Made by a program: the position numbers and the translations under genes | The notes under the pieces: generated by a model | The model's database searches: none | The model's input: only the letters and a program-made list of their open reading frames with translations | What the model was told of the DNA's origin: nothing | NCBI GenBank assembly: GCA_037693485.1 | Contig: CM075346.1 | Coordinates: 99,926,501 to 99,990,500, forward strand | Source: Kitagawia praeruptora | Lineage: Eukaryota; Streptophyta; Magnoliopsida; Apiales; Apiaceae | Reading direction: 5' to 3' | DNA: 64,000 bases | Shown here: piece by piece, positions 46,030-57,363 of the stretch | How the letters are laid out: each line of letters begins with the position of its first letter | Numbering within the stretch: position 1 is the stretch's first letter

Positions 46030-47987
46030 AGATATTGGTTAGACTCAAATTTCACTTATGTAATGCATTACTTATGTTTTTGTGATGTGTTAAATGCTAT
46101 GTGAACTCAATTTTTAAACTCTGCTATGTAAACTCTGATAGCATGTTTTGTCAGTCAAACACTGTTAACATGCTAAATAAACTCTGATTAATTCTGATAA
46201 TGTTATTGTCTGAGATAAACACCAATGAAGAAAATGTATGAAGCATAATTCTCAGTTATTAATCATGAATCTTTCTAAGTTATCTGTGATCTAATCTTAG
46301 ACTGTGTAGAAATTCAACACAAGCATGATACTATTCATATTTATAGCATCTCTTAGTTTATTTCTCCTAAACTCTGAGTCTGTAAATGATGTGTGCATTA
46401 CCTCTCATTAATAATTTCTGATATTGATGACTCCTAAACTCTGATGAGTGACACTCTGTTCCCAAGACATTTACATGGTACTTGATGATTCCTTGTTTGT
46501 ACTTGTGAAAATTATAAAACTTGAGATGTGTCATTGTTTATTTTGGTGAGTACTAAAGCATGTCTGCACCCTGTGAGAATTTGAGCCAAATAAGTGATTG
46601 ATACATTTTATATCAATCGAATTTTAATTGTTGTGTGATGTTCATCAGTAAGTAGGTTGCTCTAGAACTTGTTTTAAACCATTTTGAGACTGCATGATAT
46701 GTGTGTGCATGAAAATGATAAAGGCACTAGGATTTACCACATTTATACAAACACTGACCTTACATTAAACTCTTAGTGAACCCCTTTGAGCCTTATTAAC
46801 TGTTCTCTTTAACTCTGATGTATCAAGAGTATTAAACTCTGATGTATGTAGAGTAGTTAGATTCTTTTGAAAATTGAAGAGCAAACAGGTGAGAGTTTCT
46901 CTGCAAAGGAAAGTTTATTCGGAGGATATATATACATAAAAAAAAATTAATAATGTATATATCCCGATCATCTTGTACAAATATGTACTTAGACAACTGA
47001 ACACTTTGCTCTATTAAATTGTTCAGTTAGTCATTTATTCAATTATCTTCTTTCTTCTCACCTGTTTGATTTCAACCAAATATCAACCCTGAATAAAGTC
47101 CTTTTGATTTGTGCACACATGTATTCAAAGTAGTGTAAATTTAGTGGACAACCAAGCATATGGTAGCATCTGCTTTTACTGATTGAACTTGAGTGTAAAC
47201 ACTATCCCTAAACACTTGTGTGATTTGAGAGTTTGTGAGTTTAATCAAATCCTTGGCATGCAACTCACTGAATGATGCTTTGATATCCATCTCTTGATCT
47301 TTTTGTCTATAAAGACTGTGTGTTTACTTGGATTATCATGTACATCAAAGGGAATAGGTGTATTCAGATTTCTGTATTTAAGTTACTACAGAGTTTAGCA
47401 TTCATCATATAGTTAGTGTTTACAATCAGAGTTTGTGCATCCAGTATTTACTGATTTAGTATTATGGAATTTATGAAAAATTAGATGCTCTAAAAATTGG
47501 ATTAGTAAACTCTGCTATCCACACATAAAATTCACATCTGTGCAGTATTTGAAAGGGTTTCAGTTAAAAAGTTGGAGAAGTGATAAACACTGATGAATTT
47601 TTGTCGAAATACTCTAAGGTACATTTTATTTCAGATGATTTCACATTTGGGGTAAAAAGAGTTTTTGACAGCTGTTGGTTAGTGTTAAAGTGTTTATTTG
47701 TGCAAGTAATTACTGAGAAAAGGTAGCAGTAATTGGGGTTGTAATTACTGCGTATGCACATTTGTTCTGCTGATCATTTGACACGTGTCCCACTCACACA
47801 TCTTTCAATGATCGTGTTTTAAGGCGAAAACGTTTGAGATTCACTCTTTACTTCATATTCACTTTCACCCACTCATACTCATTTTTTTCACTTTCATTCA
47901 CGGTTTCATATCATTTTCACTTGAAAAGTTCATCAAACACCTTTCACTCATATCATTTTCATTCGTATTTCTTCTTGAACTATTCTA
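46030..47987 (+). other. Element C spacer between pol and extra ORF
   Basis: About 2 kb without coding character. AAACTCTG words occur at least eight times. A 12-bp inverted pair around a poly-A run (GGATATATATACAT.../ATGTATATATCC near 46923-46963) could form a hairpin. A CACGTG box at 47782-47787 and a pyrimidine-rich leader precede the extra ORF. Both are also present in element D. Confidence 0.7.
47782..47787 (+). promoter_or_regulatory. G-box/ABRE-like CACGTG upstream of element C extra ORF
   Basis: GACACGTGTCC, 206 bp before ATG 47988. Element D keeps GACACGTGTTCC at the matching place, so it may belong to an internal promoter. Confidence 0.5.
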
Positions 47988-50900
47988 ATGGCAACCAAAC
48001 CTTTCAACACGCTTGGTCTTTTATTTGTTACTAATAATTATGCAGCTCCGTTGATCACTGAAAACGCTCCAGAAGCTTTTCATTTGATGTAGAATTTCTT
48101 GCGAGATTCAGAAGTTGGTTATGCTTTGGTCGAACCTCAAACGCTGTCTGCATCTCAAATTGCTTCATTCTGGCAAAACTCTGTTTATGATGATGGTGGA
48201 GAGAATGGGACACCATCAATTATTTTCACATATAACGAAACTGACTATGTTATCACTCCAGATACAGTCAGAGAAATCATGGACTTTGAAATTCATAGTT
48301 CATATGCTGTTGTTTCTGAAACGAATTTGCGAGAGATGCTGCAACAGATTGGGTACTTAGGTCCGTTGGACAAGATTGGGTCAGTGAAAAGACCTCAGTT
48401 GCGAAAAGAATGGAGTTTCTTCTTCGACTGTATTACAAGGGCTTTTGGAAACAAGGTCATCAATTGGGATGCAATTCCTACTGATAGTCTCCAAATCGGG
48501 TATTCTCTTCTTTATGGTTCTAATTTCGATTTTGGAAGACATGTGTTAATGAATATAGGAGGTAGGTTGTCAGTATCTAGAACTGTATATTTTGCTAGAT
48601 TTTGTCAACTACTATTTTCTGCTTGTGTGCCAAATGTTGCAATTGCTGAAGCTGATGAGATTCAGCCTTTTAAGGTCAATAAGAGAGTATTCTCTGATTT
48701 GACAAATAAGGATGGCAACAGGGAGGTGCCTGCTCTAGTTTATCCTCTTGCGTTACAGAACTTCATAAATCAACCACAGGAACCTCAACAACCTCAAGAA
48801 CCTCAACAAACTGAACAACCTCCAATAAACCCTGAGCCACTAAACACTGAAACACTAAACTCTGACACTCAACCACAATCTCACTCTGAACCAATAAACT
48901 CTGATCCCCTAAACTCTGAACCACTACACTCTGACCAACAACCACCAAAATCTCAGACTCCTACTCAATCTCAACCATCCAAGTCCAAATCCAAACGTAA
49001 GGGGAGAACTAAGCATGTAGCTCATAACTCAAGGCACAGACTTGCTAGAGCTACACTGGCCAGAAAAGAGAAAAAGGAAAGAGCAAATAGATCACCATCA
49101 CCATCTCTTGTTGATGAAGAGTCTTCTGAAGATGAGGCACCTGTTGAGTTACAGACTTACAAAAGAAGGAAGCTGGTAATATCTGATTCAGATGATGAAA
49201 TGGTTATTAAAGCTCTAGAGGTTATTACTTCAGAAATACCTGCTGTTGAGATACCTGTTGAGATAGATGCTACTAAAGAATCTGAGAAATCACCTGTCAA
49301 TATGCACATGGATGATGACAACAGAGATGGCTTTACTCTGGATGATTTTGCTGATCTGCCATGCCATTCTTTGATCCTATGATTCCTCCTACTTCTTCTC
49401 TTCCTGTTCACTCTGAAGAAACTGGTACAGTTGATCAGCCTACTGTACTTCTTGCAGAAACAGTAGCTTCTCGTACTGATGTATTTTCTGATGCTCACCA
49501 GGGTTCTGATCATGGTGAAGAAGTTGAAAAGGCAACAAAGGATTTAAACTCTGATATTCTGCCTGTAGTTGTTTTTCTTGTAGAGAATGTTGATAAGACT
49601 GTTGAGTCTGAAAAACAACCTGCTCAGACTGTTGAAGATGTTGCAGAGAATACTGGAGTTGTTGAAAAGAATGCAGAAGCTGCAGAGATTGTTGCAGAGA
49701 ATACAGCTGAGGCTGTTGTAGAAACTGAGCACACTGTTGCTGAGAATGTTCAAATTGCAGAGAATGTTGAACATGATAGTGTTGAAGCTGAAGGTGAAGA
49801 GAGTTCAAACTCTGATTCTTTTGAAAGTGCACCTGTGCAGACTGATGAAAAGCATGCACCATTCACTCAGCCTTCCAAAAGACATGAGATTGAAGCAGAA
49901 TATCTTGCTAAGTTTTCTGCAAATTGGTATAAGGAAGATTGTATTTTTCCTAGAGGGAGAGCAGCAGATTTTGTGAAACAAACTTCTACTGAAATTTCAA
50001 ATCCAGATATTCTTTCTTGTTTGAAGGCTACAGTGGTGCAAGTCAAAACACTGGATGGCAGACTTGATGATTGTCAGAAGTCAATTACTGGTCTAAAAGA
50101 TGATCTTAAGGATAAGGATATGACTCTGGAGTTTGACACCAAACTCAAGATTGATGATTGCCAAATTCTTCCTTGGAGCTGATTACATCCATTCTCATGC
50201 CTGATGATGTCAAAAAGGGGGAGAGATATGCTAAGACTAAATGCAGGCAATCTCAAACTCTGACTCAGAAGGATGATGCAGGAGATGGATGAGCAAAAAG
50301 TCAAAGAAATCTGAGGTCAAGGGCAACTTAGAAGAGTTTATTATCTGACAAAACTTTTAAGTTAAAGTCTGGTGGGGTAAATACTGATACTCAGGGTACA
50401 TCTAAGACCCAGAGTTTGCTATTCACTGATAATCCACAGACTGATGAAGAGTTAGCTGCCAAAGTATTTTTAGAAGAGAATGAAGAAGGAGTTACTCTTG
50501 CAGACATTCAAGCGGAAGAGAAGAGTTTACAAGCTGAACATCAGAAAGCTTTGAAGTCTGGTAAGGGTAAGCAAAATGTGAAAGCTTCTAGGCCTGTTCT
50601 TAAAGGCATTAAAATCAAAGAAAATGTTATAGCTGATCAAAGGATGCAAGTATTCAAAAAGTCAACAGAAGTAGAAGCTAAGCAAAAGCTTAAAGGCATT
50701 GCTGAAGAGGAAAGCATGTCAAAGAAATCAAACACAACTTCTGTTGCTAAAAGAGTTGTGCAGAACTCTCTATCTTCTTCTGTATTATAATCAGTTTTTG
50801 GGAAGACATCAGTGTTTGAACCAACCCCAGAGACTGGAGGTCCTATGTATTTTTCAGATGGAAAAGGTTTAGCTGGAAAGATTGGAAGAAATAGGGCTGG

Positions 50901-51509
50901 TCTGGGTTCAAGAAGAGATTCAAGACAACATGTTGGTCTTAGAGATCCTTCCTCACTGACTATTCCAGGTCGTGGTAGAAGAGTTTGGAAAAGGATTTTC
51001 TCTTATACTTCATGTCTGATGGAACAGTATATAAGATTGGTGAATTTGATCTTGATCTGAAATACTGGGAAGAACTAGAACATGTTTTATATCTGTTCAT
51101 GGTGAGAAATCAAAGAACTGAGTCAGTTGCAAATGTGCTTAAAAGAAAAATGCTTCAAAATTTGGCAACTAGAGGCATGACATACAACAGCAACTATGTT
51201 CCTAAGTACAGAGATTGGAATGGAAATCTAATTGAGATGAAGAAAGGAACAACAAAGTTAAAGACTGATCTTGGTGTTACAGTTCTTGATTTTAACTCAC
51301 AATCAGAGGAAGTAAAGTTCATCAGACTGGGTAATCAGATGAGGATAAATAAAATTTATGATCTGAGAGCTGCTATTTATCAGACTGATGAGAATGATCC
51401 TGAGTTAAGAGAAATCAAAGAGATAATGCAGGAGGAGCTTGAGAATGCTGAGAGAAGATTGCTGATAGATTATCTCAGGACAACACCAGATCTTGAGGCG
51501 ATTTTATGA
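47988..51509 (+). pseudogene. Element C extra ORF ('env-like' position), unknown function, broken
   Basis: ATG at 47988 (MATKPF, as in D) reads 34 codons to TAG 48090, then is open to TGA 49380. A frame change near 49360 leads to TGA 50180, further lesions lie at 50180-50415, TAA 50788 and a shift near 51000, ending TGA 51507-51509. The N-terminal domain (about 250 residues) has LSASQ/FW, VITPDTVREIMDF, RKEWSFFFD, QIGYSLLYG, DFGRHVLM and YFARFCQLLF, in the same order as in A and D. Then follow a Pro/Gln/Ser-rich repeat region, a basic stretch (KSKSKRKGRTK), acidic Val/Glu/Ala-rich repeats and a charged helical C-terminus. No signal peptide or membrane helix is visible. The basic stretch would suit a nuclear protein (inference). 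Confidence 0.7.
50212..50226 (+). promoter_or_regulatory. Internal polypurine tract, element C
   Basis: AAAAAGGGGGAGAGA within the extra ORF region. It is identical in its core to the element B terminal tract. Confidence 0.6.
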
Positions 51510-51660
51510 ATGATGCTCTGTAAGGATTTCTTGTTTTTCTGTTGATTTTGTTTAAGTAAGTAGTTTAAACTCTGATCATTTATTAAACACTGCATTTGTC
51601 TATTTTGTTTTGACATCATCAATTATCATTAACTTGTGAATTTTTGCTAATGAACAAGTT

Positions 51661-51668
51661 GGGGGAGA
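51661..51668 (+). promoter_or_regulatory. Element C terminal polypurine tract
   Basis: GGGGGAGA directly before the 3' LTR. Confidence 0.85.
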
Positions 51669-51669
51669 T

Positions 51670-52217
51670 TGTTAGATATAATTGATGTAAATATTAATCA
51701 GTGTTTAAGTGATACAGTGATACATCAGAGTTTAAGCTGGAAGCAGTCAGAGTTTGAGTAAACGCTGACGAATGGAAGCGCAAACGCTGATTGATGGAAG
51801 CAACAGAGTTTGTTAAACTTTGTTTAGCAGAAGCATCTACGAGTCAACAATGATTGAAGATTAATTGAAGATAAACATGGAAGCAATATCTTTGAAGATC
51901 AGATAGCTATCAAAGAGATTGAGTTGACTTAAAAGATGTGTAGCAATCGTAATTGATATCAATTGTATAGCTTAATTATAGGAGTATCAATTTCTGATTG
52001 TATAGAAGCTGTATGTTTTATAAATACAGTTAGGTTAACCCTAGAAGGGTATCGAACATTGAAATATTCATTCATTGTAACCTAAGCAGCTCTCTGTGAT
52101 ATTTTACATCACTGAGAGATGAATTATTAATTCCAAACAGTTTTTAGGTACTAAAACGTATGTTCTTGTTATTCTCTCATACAGTACTTGATTATATCTT
52201 GTGTATTCGGCCTAACA
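51670..52217 (+). repeat. Element C 3' LTR (548 bp)
   Basis: The same length as the 5' LTR, with about ten substitutions by eye. The 9+3+9 hairpin is damaged here (AAACTTTGT). Confidence 0.93.
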
Positions 52218-52222
52218 ATTTA
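52218..52222. repeat. Target site duplication of element C, right copy (ATTTA)
   Basis: Exact match to 39841-39845. Confidence 0.9.
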
Positions 52223-52796
52223 ACCTAACTCAAGATTTCAACTCCTACGTGGACAAGTCACGGGATGAGATAGTTGAACGATGTCTAGCCCGAGGTGGAC
52301 GGGTGAGTTGTCGTTTATAGTTTTTTCTTTGTACTCGTGATGTTCTATGATCCATCTTTGGCCTATTATTGTCGTTTTACTTGTCTCATATGTTTTGGAT
52401 GTTTTGTAGTTTCTGCTGATCTTGCCTATATTATTACGGATTATCGAGCCGATGTTGATAGGCAATGGAGAGATGGGTCTATTCGTGAGCTAACTGAGAC
52501 GAAAAATGAAAAATTGGCTGCTGAACAACGACCTGTGAGCGCAGAAAAGCGTGAGGTAGAATATGTCGCTGAATTAAAAAGGTTGAAGGTGGAGAGTGAG
52601 AAGATAAAGGAGGCCACGAAGTCCTCGACAGATGAACTTGACAAGCTAAGGGTGCAAGCAGTCGAAGATAAGAAAAAGATAGATTCTTTGGGAGCCGAGA
52701 TGTTAGAGATGAAAGGTACCAACGAAGCTCGATCTTGAGAAGATCGTCGTCGACCTGAAATCCGAGCTGCAGAAGAGCATCGAAGACGTAGCTAAT
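52223..52796 (+). pseudogene. Putative gypsy-type transposon protein, 3' part (after element C)
   Basis: Removing element C and one ATTTA rejoins an open frame: VQVFKAF before the insertion continues as NLTQDFNSYVDK after it. Coding reaches CGG at about 52301, then a GTGAGT donor. An intron-like stretch ends at TTTTGTAG (about 52409). The following exon encodes SADLAYIITDYRADVDRQW and a Lys/Glu-rich coiled coil (52480-52735). The exon joint is one base out of phase as read here. A frameshift near 52730 moves the end into another frame (DLEKIVVDLKSEL), closing at TGA 52794. The coiled-coil tail is common in this family. It probably mediates self-association (inference). Confidence 0.7.
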
Positions 52797-53569
52797 TGAC
52801 ACGAGTAATTTTAATTTATTTAACATAATTAACATGGTGTAGATACTTTTTATAAGTGAGACTTATAAATTACATCATAATTTTATCTAATATATTGATT
52901 TAATTGAAATATTGATCTAGTATAGAAATTAATTCAAATTCAAAATAAAAATAAAATTTGTATTTAACATATCAGTTTCAACTAAATATAATTAAATCGG
53001 AACGCAACTGATGGGATGAGACAAGCTATTAGTACTACTTCATAATGTTTGTACAAAAAGTATAATACTCTGTTTCATGATCATGTCAGAAAGTAAAAAT
53101 ACTCTGTTAACAGCCAAAACAGAACTCATTTCCCCTCAAGCCCAAGAAAATGCCAAAAGGCAAAAAGAATGAACAAATACACTTAATTATGTTCAAATTT
53201 TAACTGCAACTATAGACAAGTTTTGTAAAGAAAAAGTTGGTATCGATATCAAGTTTTATTTCATAAATTAATTAGCATAATAGACATTCATCTCTTTAAA
53301 AAATAATTATAAAAATATTTAGTTACGGTAAAATTATTGTATTAGTTGTGTGAAATTGTTACATTATATTTTTTTATAAAAGTTCGTTTTATTTCAAAAA
53401 AAAATCAATAACTTTATATCTTTGTGATTTTTTAAAAATACGTATGAATATATAAGCCTCTACATAAAACATACTATTGTTTTTTATAATTGAGTTGCAT
53501 TGGATTCATTTCTATAAACTCATATTAGAGATTAAAATTGGAGTAAATACCACTCATTCACCAGTTTGG
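52797..53569. other. AT-rich intergenic DNA, no gene seen
   Basis: No coding or RNA gene recognised. Confidence 0.5.
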
Positions 53570-53589
53570 AAATTAGGACTACAAACTCC

Positions 53590-53742
53590 TTCCCGCCAAA
53601 TCAAAAAACCCCCCAAATTCGTCTTCATCACACACACTGACACACACACAGAAGCACAGGTGTTTCTTAACAATCACGCGACACGAACCTCTCCCCTCTC
53701 ACTCACGCACTCAAACACACACATACATACACACACACCTAG

Positions 53743-53788
<46 letters not shown>

Positions 53789-53795
53789 TACACAC

Positions 53796-53831
<36 letters not shown>

Positions 53832-53922
53832 CATACACACACACTCACGCACTCAAATCACACACACACATTTCTCAACTTCCGATCTCGCCGGCTTCCG
53901 GAACCTCCATCGTGCATTACCG
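53590..53922 (+). promoter_or_regulatory. Candidate host gene promoter and 5' UTR exon
   Basis: TTCCCGCC (53590-53597) fits the E2F consensus. CA, CT and TA microsatellites follow (about 53640-53850), a pattern common in plant 5' UTRs. A locally GC-rich stretch (CTCGCCGGCTTCCGG) then ends at a good donor, CCG|GTAGGT (GT at 53923). No start codon of a recognised protein is present before the donor. The gene body, if real, lies beyond element D and the window. Confidence 0.4.
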
Positions 53923-54443
53923 GTAGGTTTATATTGAGTATAAACAGAGCTACTCTTCCTTTTTTTGGTTAATTACATATGTGTATATATAAAAATATAT
54001 CATGTTATTGTATATTATTTCACTGTTTAATGTGAAATTAGAGTGATACATACATAGTCTCGTATTGTTGAGTATGAAATTGAGGTCGATGTGTTATTAT
54101 GTTATTTTACGCTTGTCAAATTAAGTTATACATAATCTCCTATTTGTTGATTGTTTATATCACTCGGAAGCGTATTATCTCGGTGTTTATTAGTTTCAAA
54201 ATGTCAAATCGGAGTGGTACATCTTTTTTAGCTTTACGTTTATTTTAGTTTTGTTTTTAGCTTTAGGTTTATTTTAGTTCTGTTTTTAGCTTGAGGTTGA
54301 GTTAGCTCTGTCTTTTGACAATGCATTCACTCATTCATGTAGTCAAGCCTTGCCATCTAGCCTTACAGATATAGTATAACCAGATATTCATTGTCACTAC
54401 CTGTGTAGCTTTTTTCTTTTATTCTAATATTTTATGTTTTTTA
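53923..54443. other. Candidate first intron, left part
   Basis: T-rich sequence, in keeping with a plant intron. Contains a 29-bp minisatellite (54230-54316). Element D begins at its right end. Confidence 0.35.
54230..54316. repeat. 29-bp minisatellite, three units
   Basis: Units begin AGCTTTACG at 54230, AGCTTTAGG at 54259 and AGCTTGAGG at 54288. The first two are almost identical and the third is diverged. Confidence 0.8.
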
Positions 54444-55052
54444 TGTTAGATATAATTGATGTGATTTAATGTCAGTGTTTAAGTGTTACAGGTAAAGAGA
54501 GTTTAACTTGTTATTTGAAAGCAGTTGGAACAGAGTTTGAGTATACGCTGAATGCTGGAAGCGCAAACGCTGACAGAGGAAAGCGTAAACACTGCTAGCT
54601 GAATACATGGAAGCGCAAACACTGTTAGTTTTGAGAGCAACAGAGTTTGTTAAAGTCTGTCTACAGGAAGCGTCTGCAAGTCAACAGAGTTTGAAGATTA
54701 ATTTAATATTAATATGGAAGCGATATCTTTGAAGATTGAATAGCTGTCAAAGAGATTGAGTTGACTTAGAAGACGTGTAGCAATCGTAATTGATATCAAT
54801 TGTATAGCTTAATTTTAGGAGAATCAATTAACGATTGTACGTAGATGTATATCATATAAATACAGTTAGGTTAACCCTAGAAGGGTATCCATCGTGAACG
54901 AATATCATTCTTGTAACCTAAGCAGCTCTCTGTGATATTTTACATCACTGAGAGAGGAATTATTAATTCCAAACAGTTTTAAGAGTTAAAACGTGTGTTC
55001 TTGTTATTTACTCATACGGTACTTGATTATATATTGTGTATTCGACCTAACA
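54444..55052 (+). repeat. Element D 5' LTR (609 bp)
   Basis: TGTTAGATATAA...CCTAACA, clearly related to the C LTR. It has three copies of a GGAAGCGCAAACGCTG-like word (54557, 54578, 54609) where C has fewer, which explains part of the extra length. TATAAATA at 54855-54862 is the likely TATA box. Confidence 0.92.
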
Positions 55053-55054
55053 AG

Positions 55055-55066
55055 TGGTATCAGAGA
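55055..55066 (+). promoter_or_regulatory. Element D primer binding site
   Basis: TGGTATCAGAGA, two bases after the LTR, pairing with the initiator Met-tRNA 3' end apart from the last base. Confidence 0.9.
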
Positions 55067-55115
55067 CAAATCTGTTACTTTATTACAGAAAAAGATCCAA
55101 ACACAATAGTAATCA

Positions 55116-57353
55116 ATGGCAGAGATACCTCCACCATCTGAGAAAGCCCCTACTACTGTTAGTAGGTATGAAACAATTAGGGTTCCTATACTTAGGCCAT
55201 TAGAGTATGCAATTTGGAAGGTGAAGATGACCATGTTTCTGGAGGCTACAGATCCAGAATATCTGGATAGAATTTATGAAGGTCCTCACAAACCTACAAA
55301 GTTATCTGCTGCTGCTGCTGGTGAGGAATCAAAGGTCATTCCAAAAGAAAAGAAAGATCTAACTGCTGAGGATCTTTCATCTATTGCAAAGGATGCAAAA
55401 GTAAGGCATTTACTTCACAGTGCTTTAGACAATGTTATGTCTAATAAAGTGATTAATTGCACAACTGCAAAAGAGATATGGGATGCACTTGAGGTTAGGT
55501 GTCAAGGAACTCCTGCAATCAAGAAAAACAGAAGAAACATACTCACTCAGGAGTATGAGCACTTTGAGGCAAAGTCTGAAGAAACCATGACAGAAACATT
55601 TGACAGATTCTGTAAATTGCTCAATGATTTGTCATTGGTTAACAAAGAGTATGATTTAGAAGACTCAAATCTCAAGTTTCTTCTTTCTCTACCTGAAAAA
55701 TGGGATGTGAAAACAACCACCATAAGAGATAACTATGAACTTGGTGAAACAGAGATTGATGAAATTTATGGACTGCTCAAAACCCATGAATTGGAATTGG
55801 AGCAGAGAAACAAAAGATCAAGTAGAAAGTCAAAGTTTGTTGCTCTTAAGGTTGAGGAGAAACCATCAAAGAAGGAAGCATCAAGGAGAAAGGCAAAAGG
55901 AAAAGCTTTAGTCATACACTCAGAAAGTGAGTCATCAAACACTGATATTGACTCAAACACAGATGAAACATCTGATTCTGAAGATGATGAGGAGATGATG
56001 CAAATGGCTGCATTGATGGTAAAAACTTTCAAGAAGATGGGATTCAAGAACTTCAAGAAGGGAAAGAGATTCTCCAAGGACTACTCAAAGTCTGAAAAGA
56101 AGAATTTCAAGAAATCTGAGGGAAAGGACTTCAAATCTGGTAAGAAAGATAAGTCTGAGATTCAATGCTACAAGTGTAAGGAGATGGGTCACTATGCTCC
56201 TGAGTGCAAGAAGGGTAAAACTGAAAAGGCACTCTACACCAAAGGCAGAGATTGGGCAGACACTTCAGATTCAGATGAGGAAGTCAACTATGCACTCATG
56301 GCTACTACTCAACATGAAGATGATGATCTCAAGGTACCCCCAACTACCTATGCTTATAATACTGATAATATAACTGAATTGAGAATTTATCTTAAAGCAT
56401 TGCATATCAGTTATAGGGATCAGACTTTAGAAAATGAAAGGATAAAGAATGAGTGCTCCCAACTCAAAGAAAGAAATAAACTTGTTGAGGAACAGCTAGA
56501 AAACATGAATAAAATTCAGAAAGAGAGAGATGATGCAGTGCTTATTGAACAGGAGTTGCTAGGTAAGTATAAGCAACTAGAATCTGAATTGGAGGATACT
56601 AAACACATTATTAAAACTTGGACACACTCTGGTAAAGATACTCAAGAAGTGTTTCAGTCAGATACAGTAGGTCTAGGTTACTCTGAAGGAGATGAACTTA
56701 GATTTGAAAATTTGGTAAAAGTAAGACCACATCGTCCATCTGAAGGAAATGTTATGGGAACAGGTGGACCTAAGACTGAAGCTGAGAAAAAGGCTGTTAA
56801 AGAATCATATGCTAAGACTTTTGTTAAAGAGGTTAATATTGGTTCAATGACAGATAAACAACTCAAGCATAAGCTTAAAGAGATAAAATCTGTCAACAAG
56901 TAGAGAATGCCTAAGAAAAACAAAAATGGAAAAATAGGCATAACATCAGGAATTAAGCCAATGCTTGCTTCATTAGCTCCTAGAAAGACATGCTTTAATT
57001 GTGGAAGCACTAATCATCTTGCTAGTTTCTGCAATAAGAATAAGAACATTAATTCTTTGCTCTCTAAAACTGCAGTTAAAAATGATTATGTGAGAACTAG
57101 ACCACAGACTTTATGTAAACACTGTGGAAGTACATGGCATTCTATTTACACTTGCAGAGATTATCATGCTATTTACTATAATTACTATGAACCCAAACCA
57201 AATTTGAAATGGGTTAAAGTAAACTCTGCAAATGTAAATTCTGAAAAAGTTAGCTTAAACTCTGATAATGTGAATTCCGCTGCAAAAGCTAACAGAATTA
57301 AGAAAGCCAAAGGATCCAAGCAAGTCTGGATCCTTAAAACTAACAATCAGTGA
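55116..57353 (+). pseudogene. Element D gag, one premature stop
   Basis: ATG at 55116 opens 595 codons to TAG 56901. The same frame continues from 56904 to TGA 57351-57353, for about 745 codons in all. Order: UBN2-type gag core (AIWKVKMTMFLEA, KEIWDALEV, NDLSLVNKEYDLED), Lys-rich and acidic Ser/Asp stretch, zinc knuckle CYKCKEMGHYAPEC (about 56166), coiled-coil-like helix (about 56400-56620), then, after the stop, CFNCGSTNHLASFC and CKHCGSTWHSIYTC. C has CAG where D has TAG, so the stop is a single C-to-T change. A truncated gag with only the first knuckle would be made unless the stop is read through. The role is particle assembly and RNA packaging. Confidence 0.92.
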
Positions 57354-57363
57354 TTGTTTGTGA

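Larger units (their letters stand above)
39846..52217 (+). mobile_element. Element C: Sirevirus-like Ty1/copia retrotransposon with extra ORF
   Basis: The element is 12,372 bp with 548-bp LTRs (about ten differences by eye), an exact 5-bp target duplication, primer site, gag with three zinc knuckles, pol in copia order, a spacer of about 2 kb and an extra ORF. It belongs to the same family as element D, which lets most lesions be polarised. AAACTCTGA words are scattered through the element. Confidence 0.93.

Noticed and set aside
56901..56903. Programmed stop-codon readthrough in element D gag
   Set aside because: Element C has CAG at the same codon, so a point mutation is the simpler explanation.
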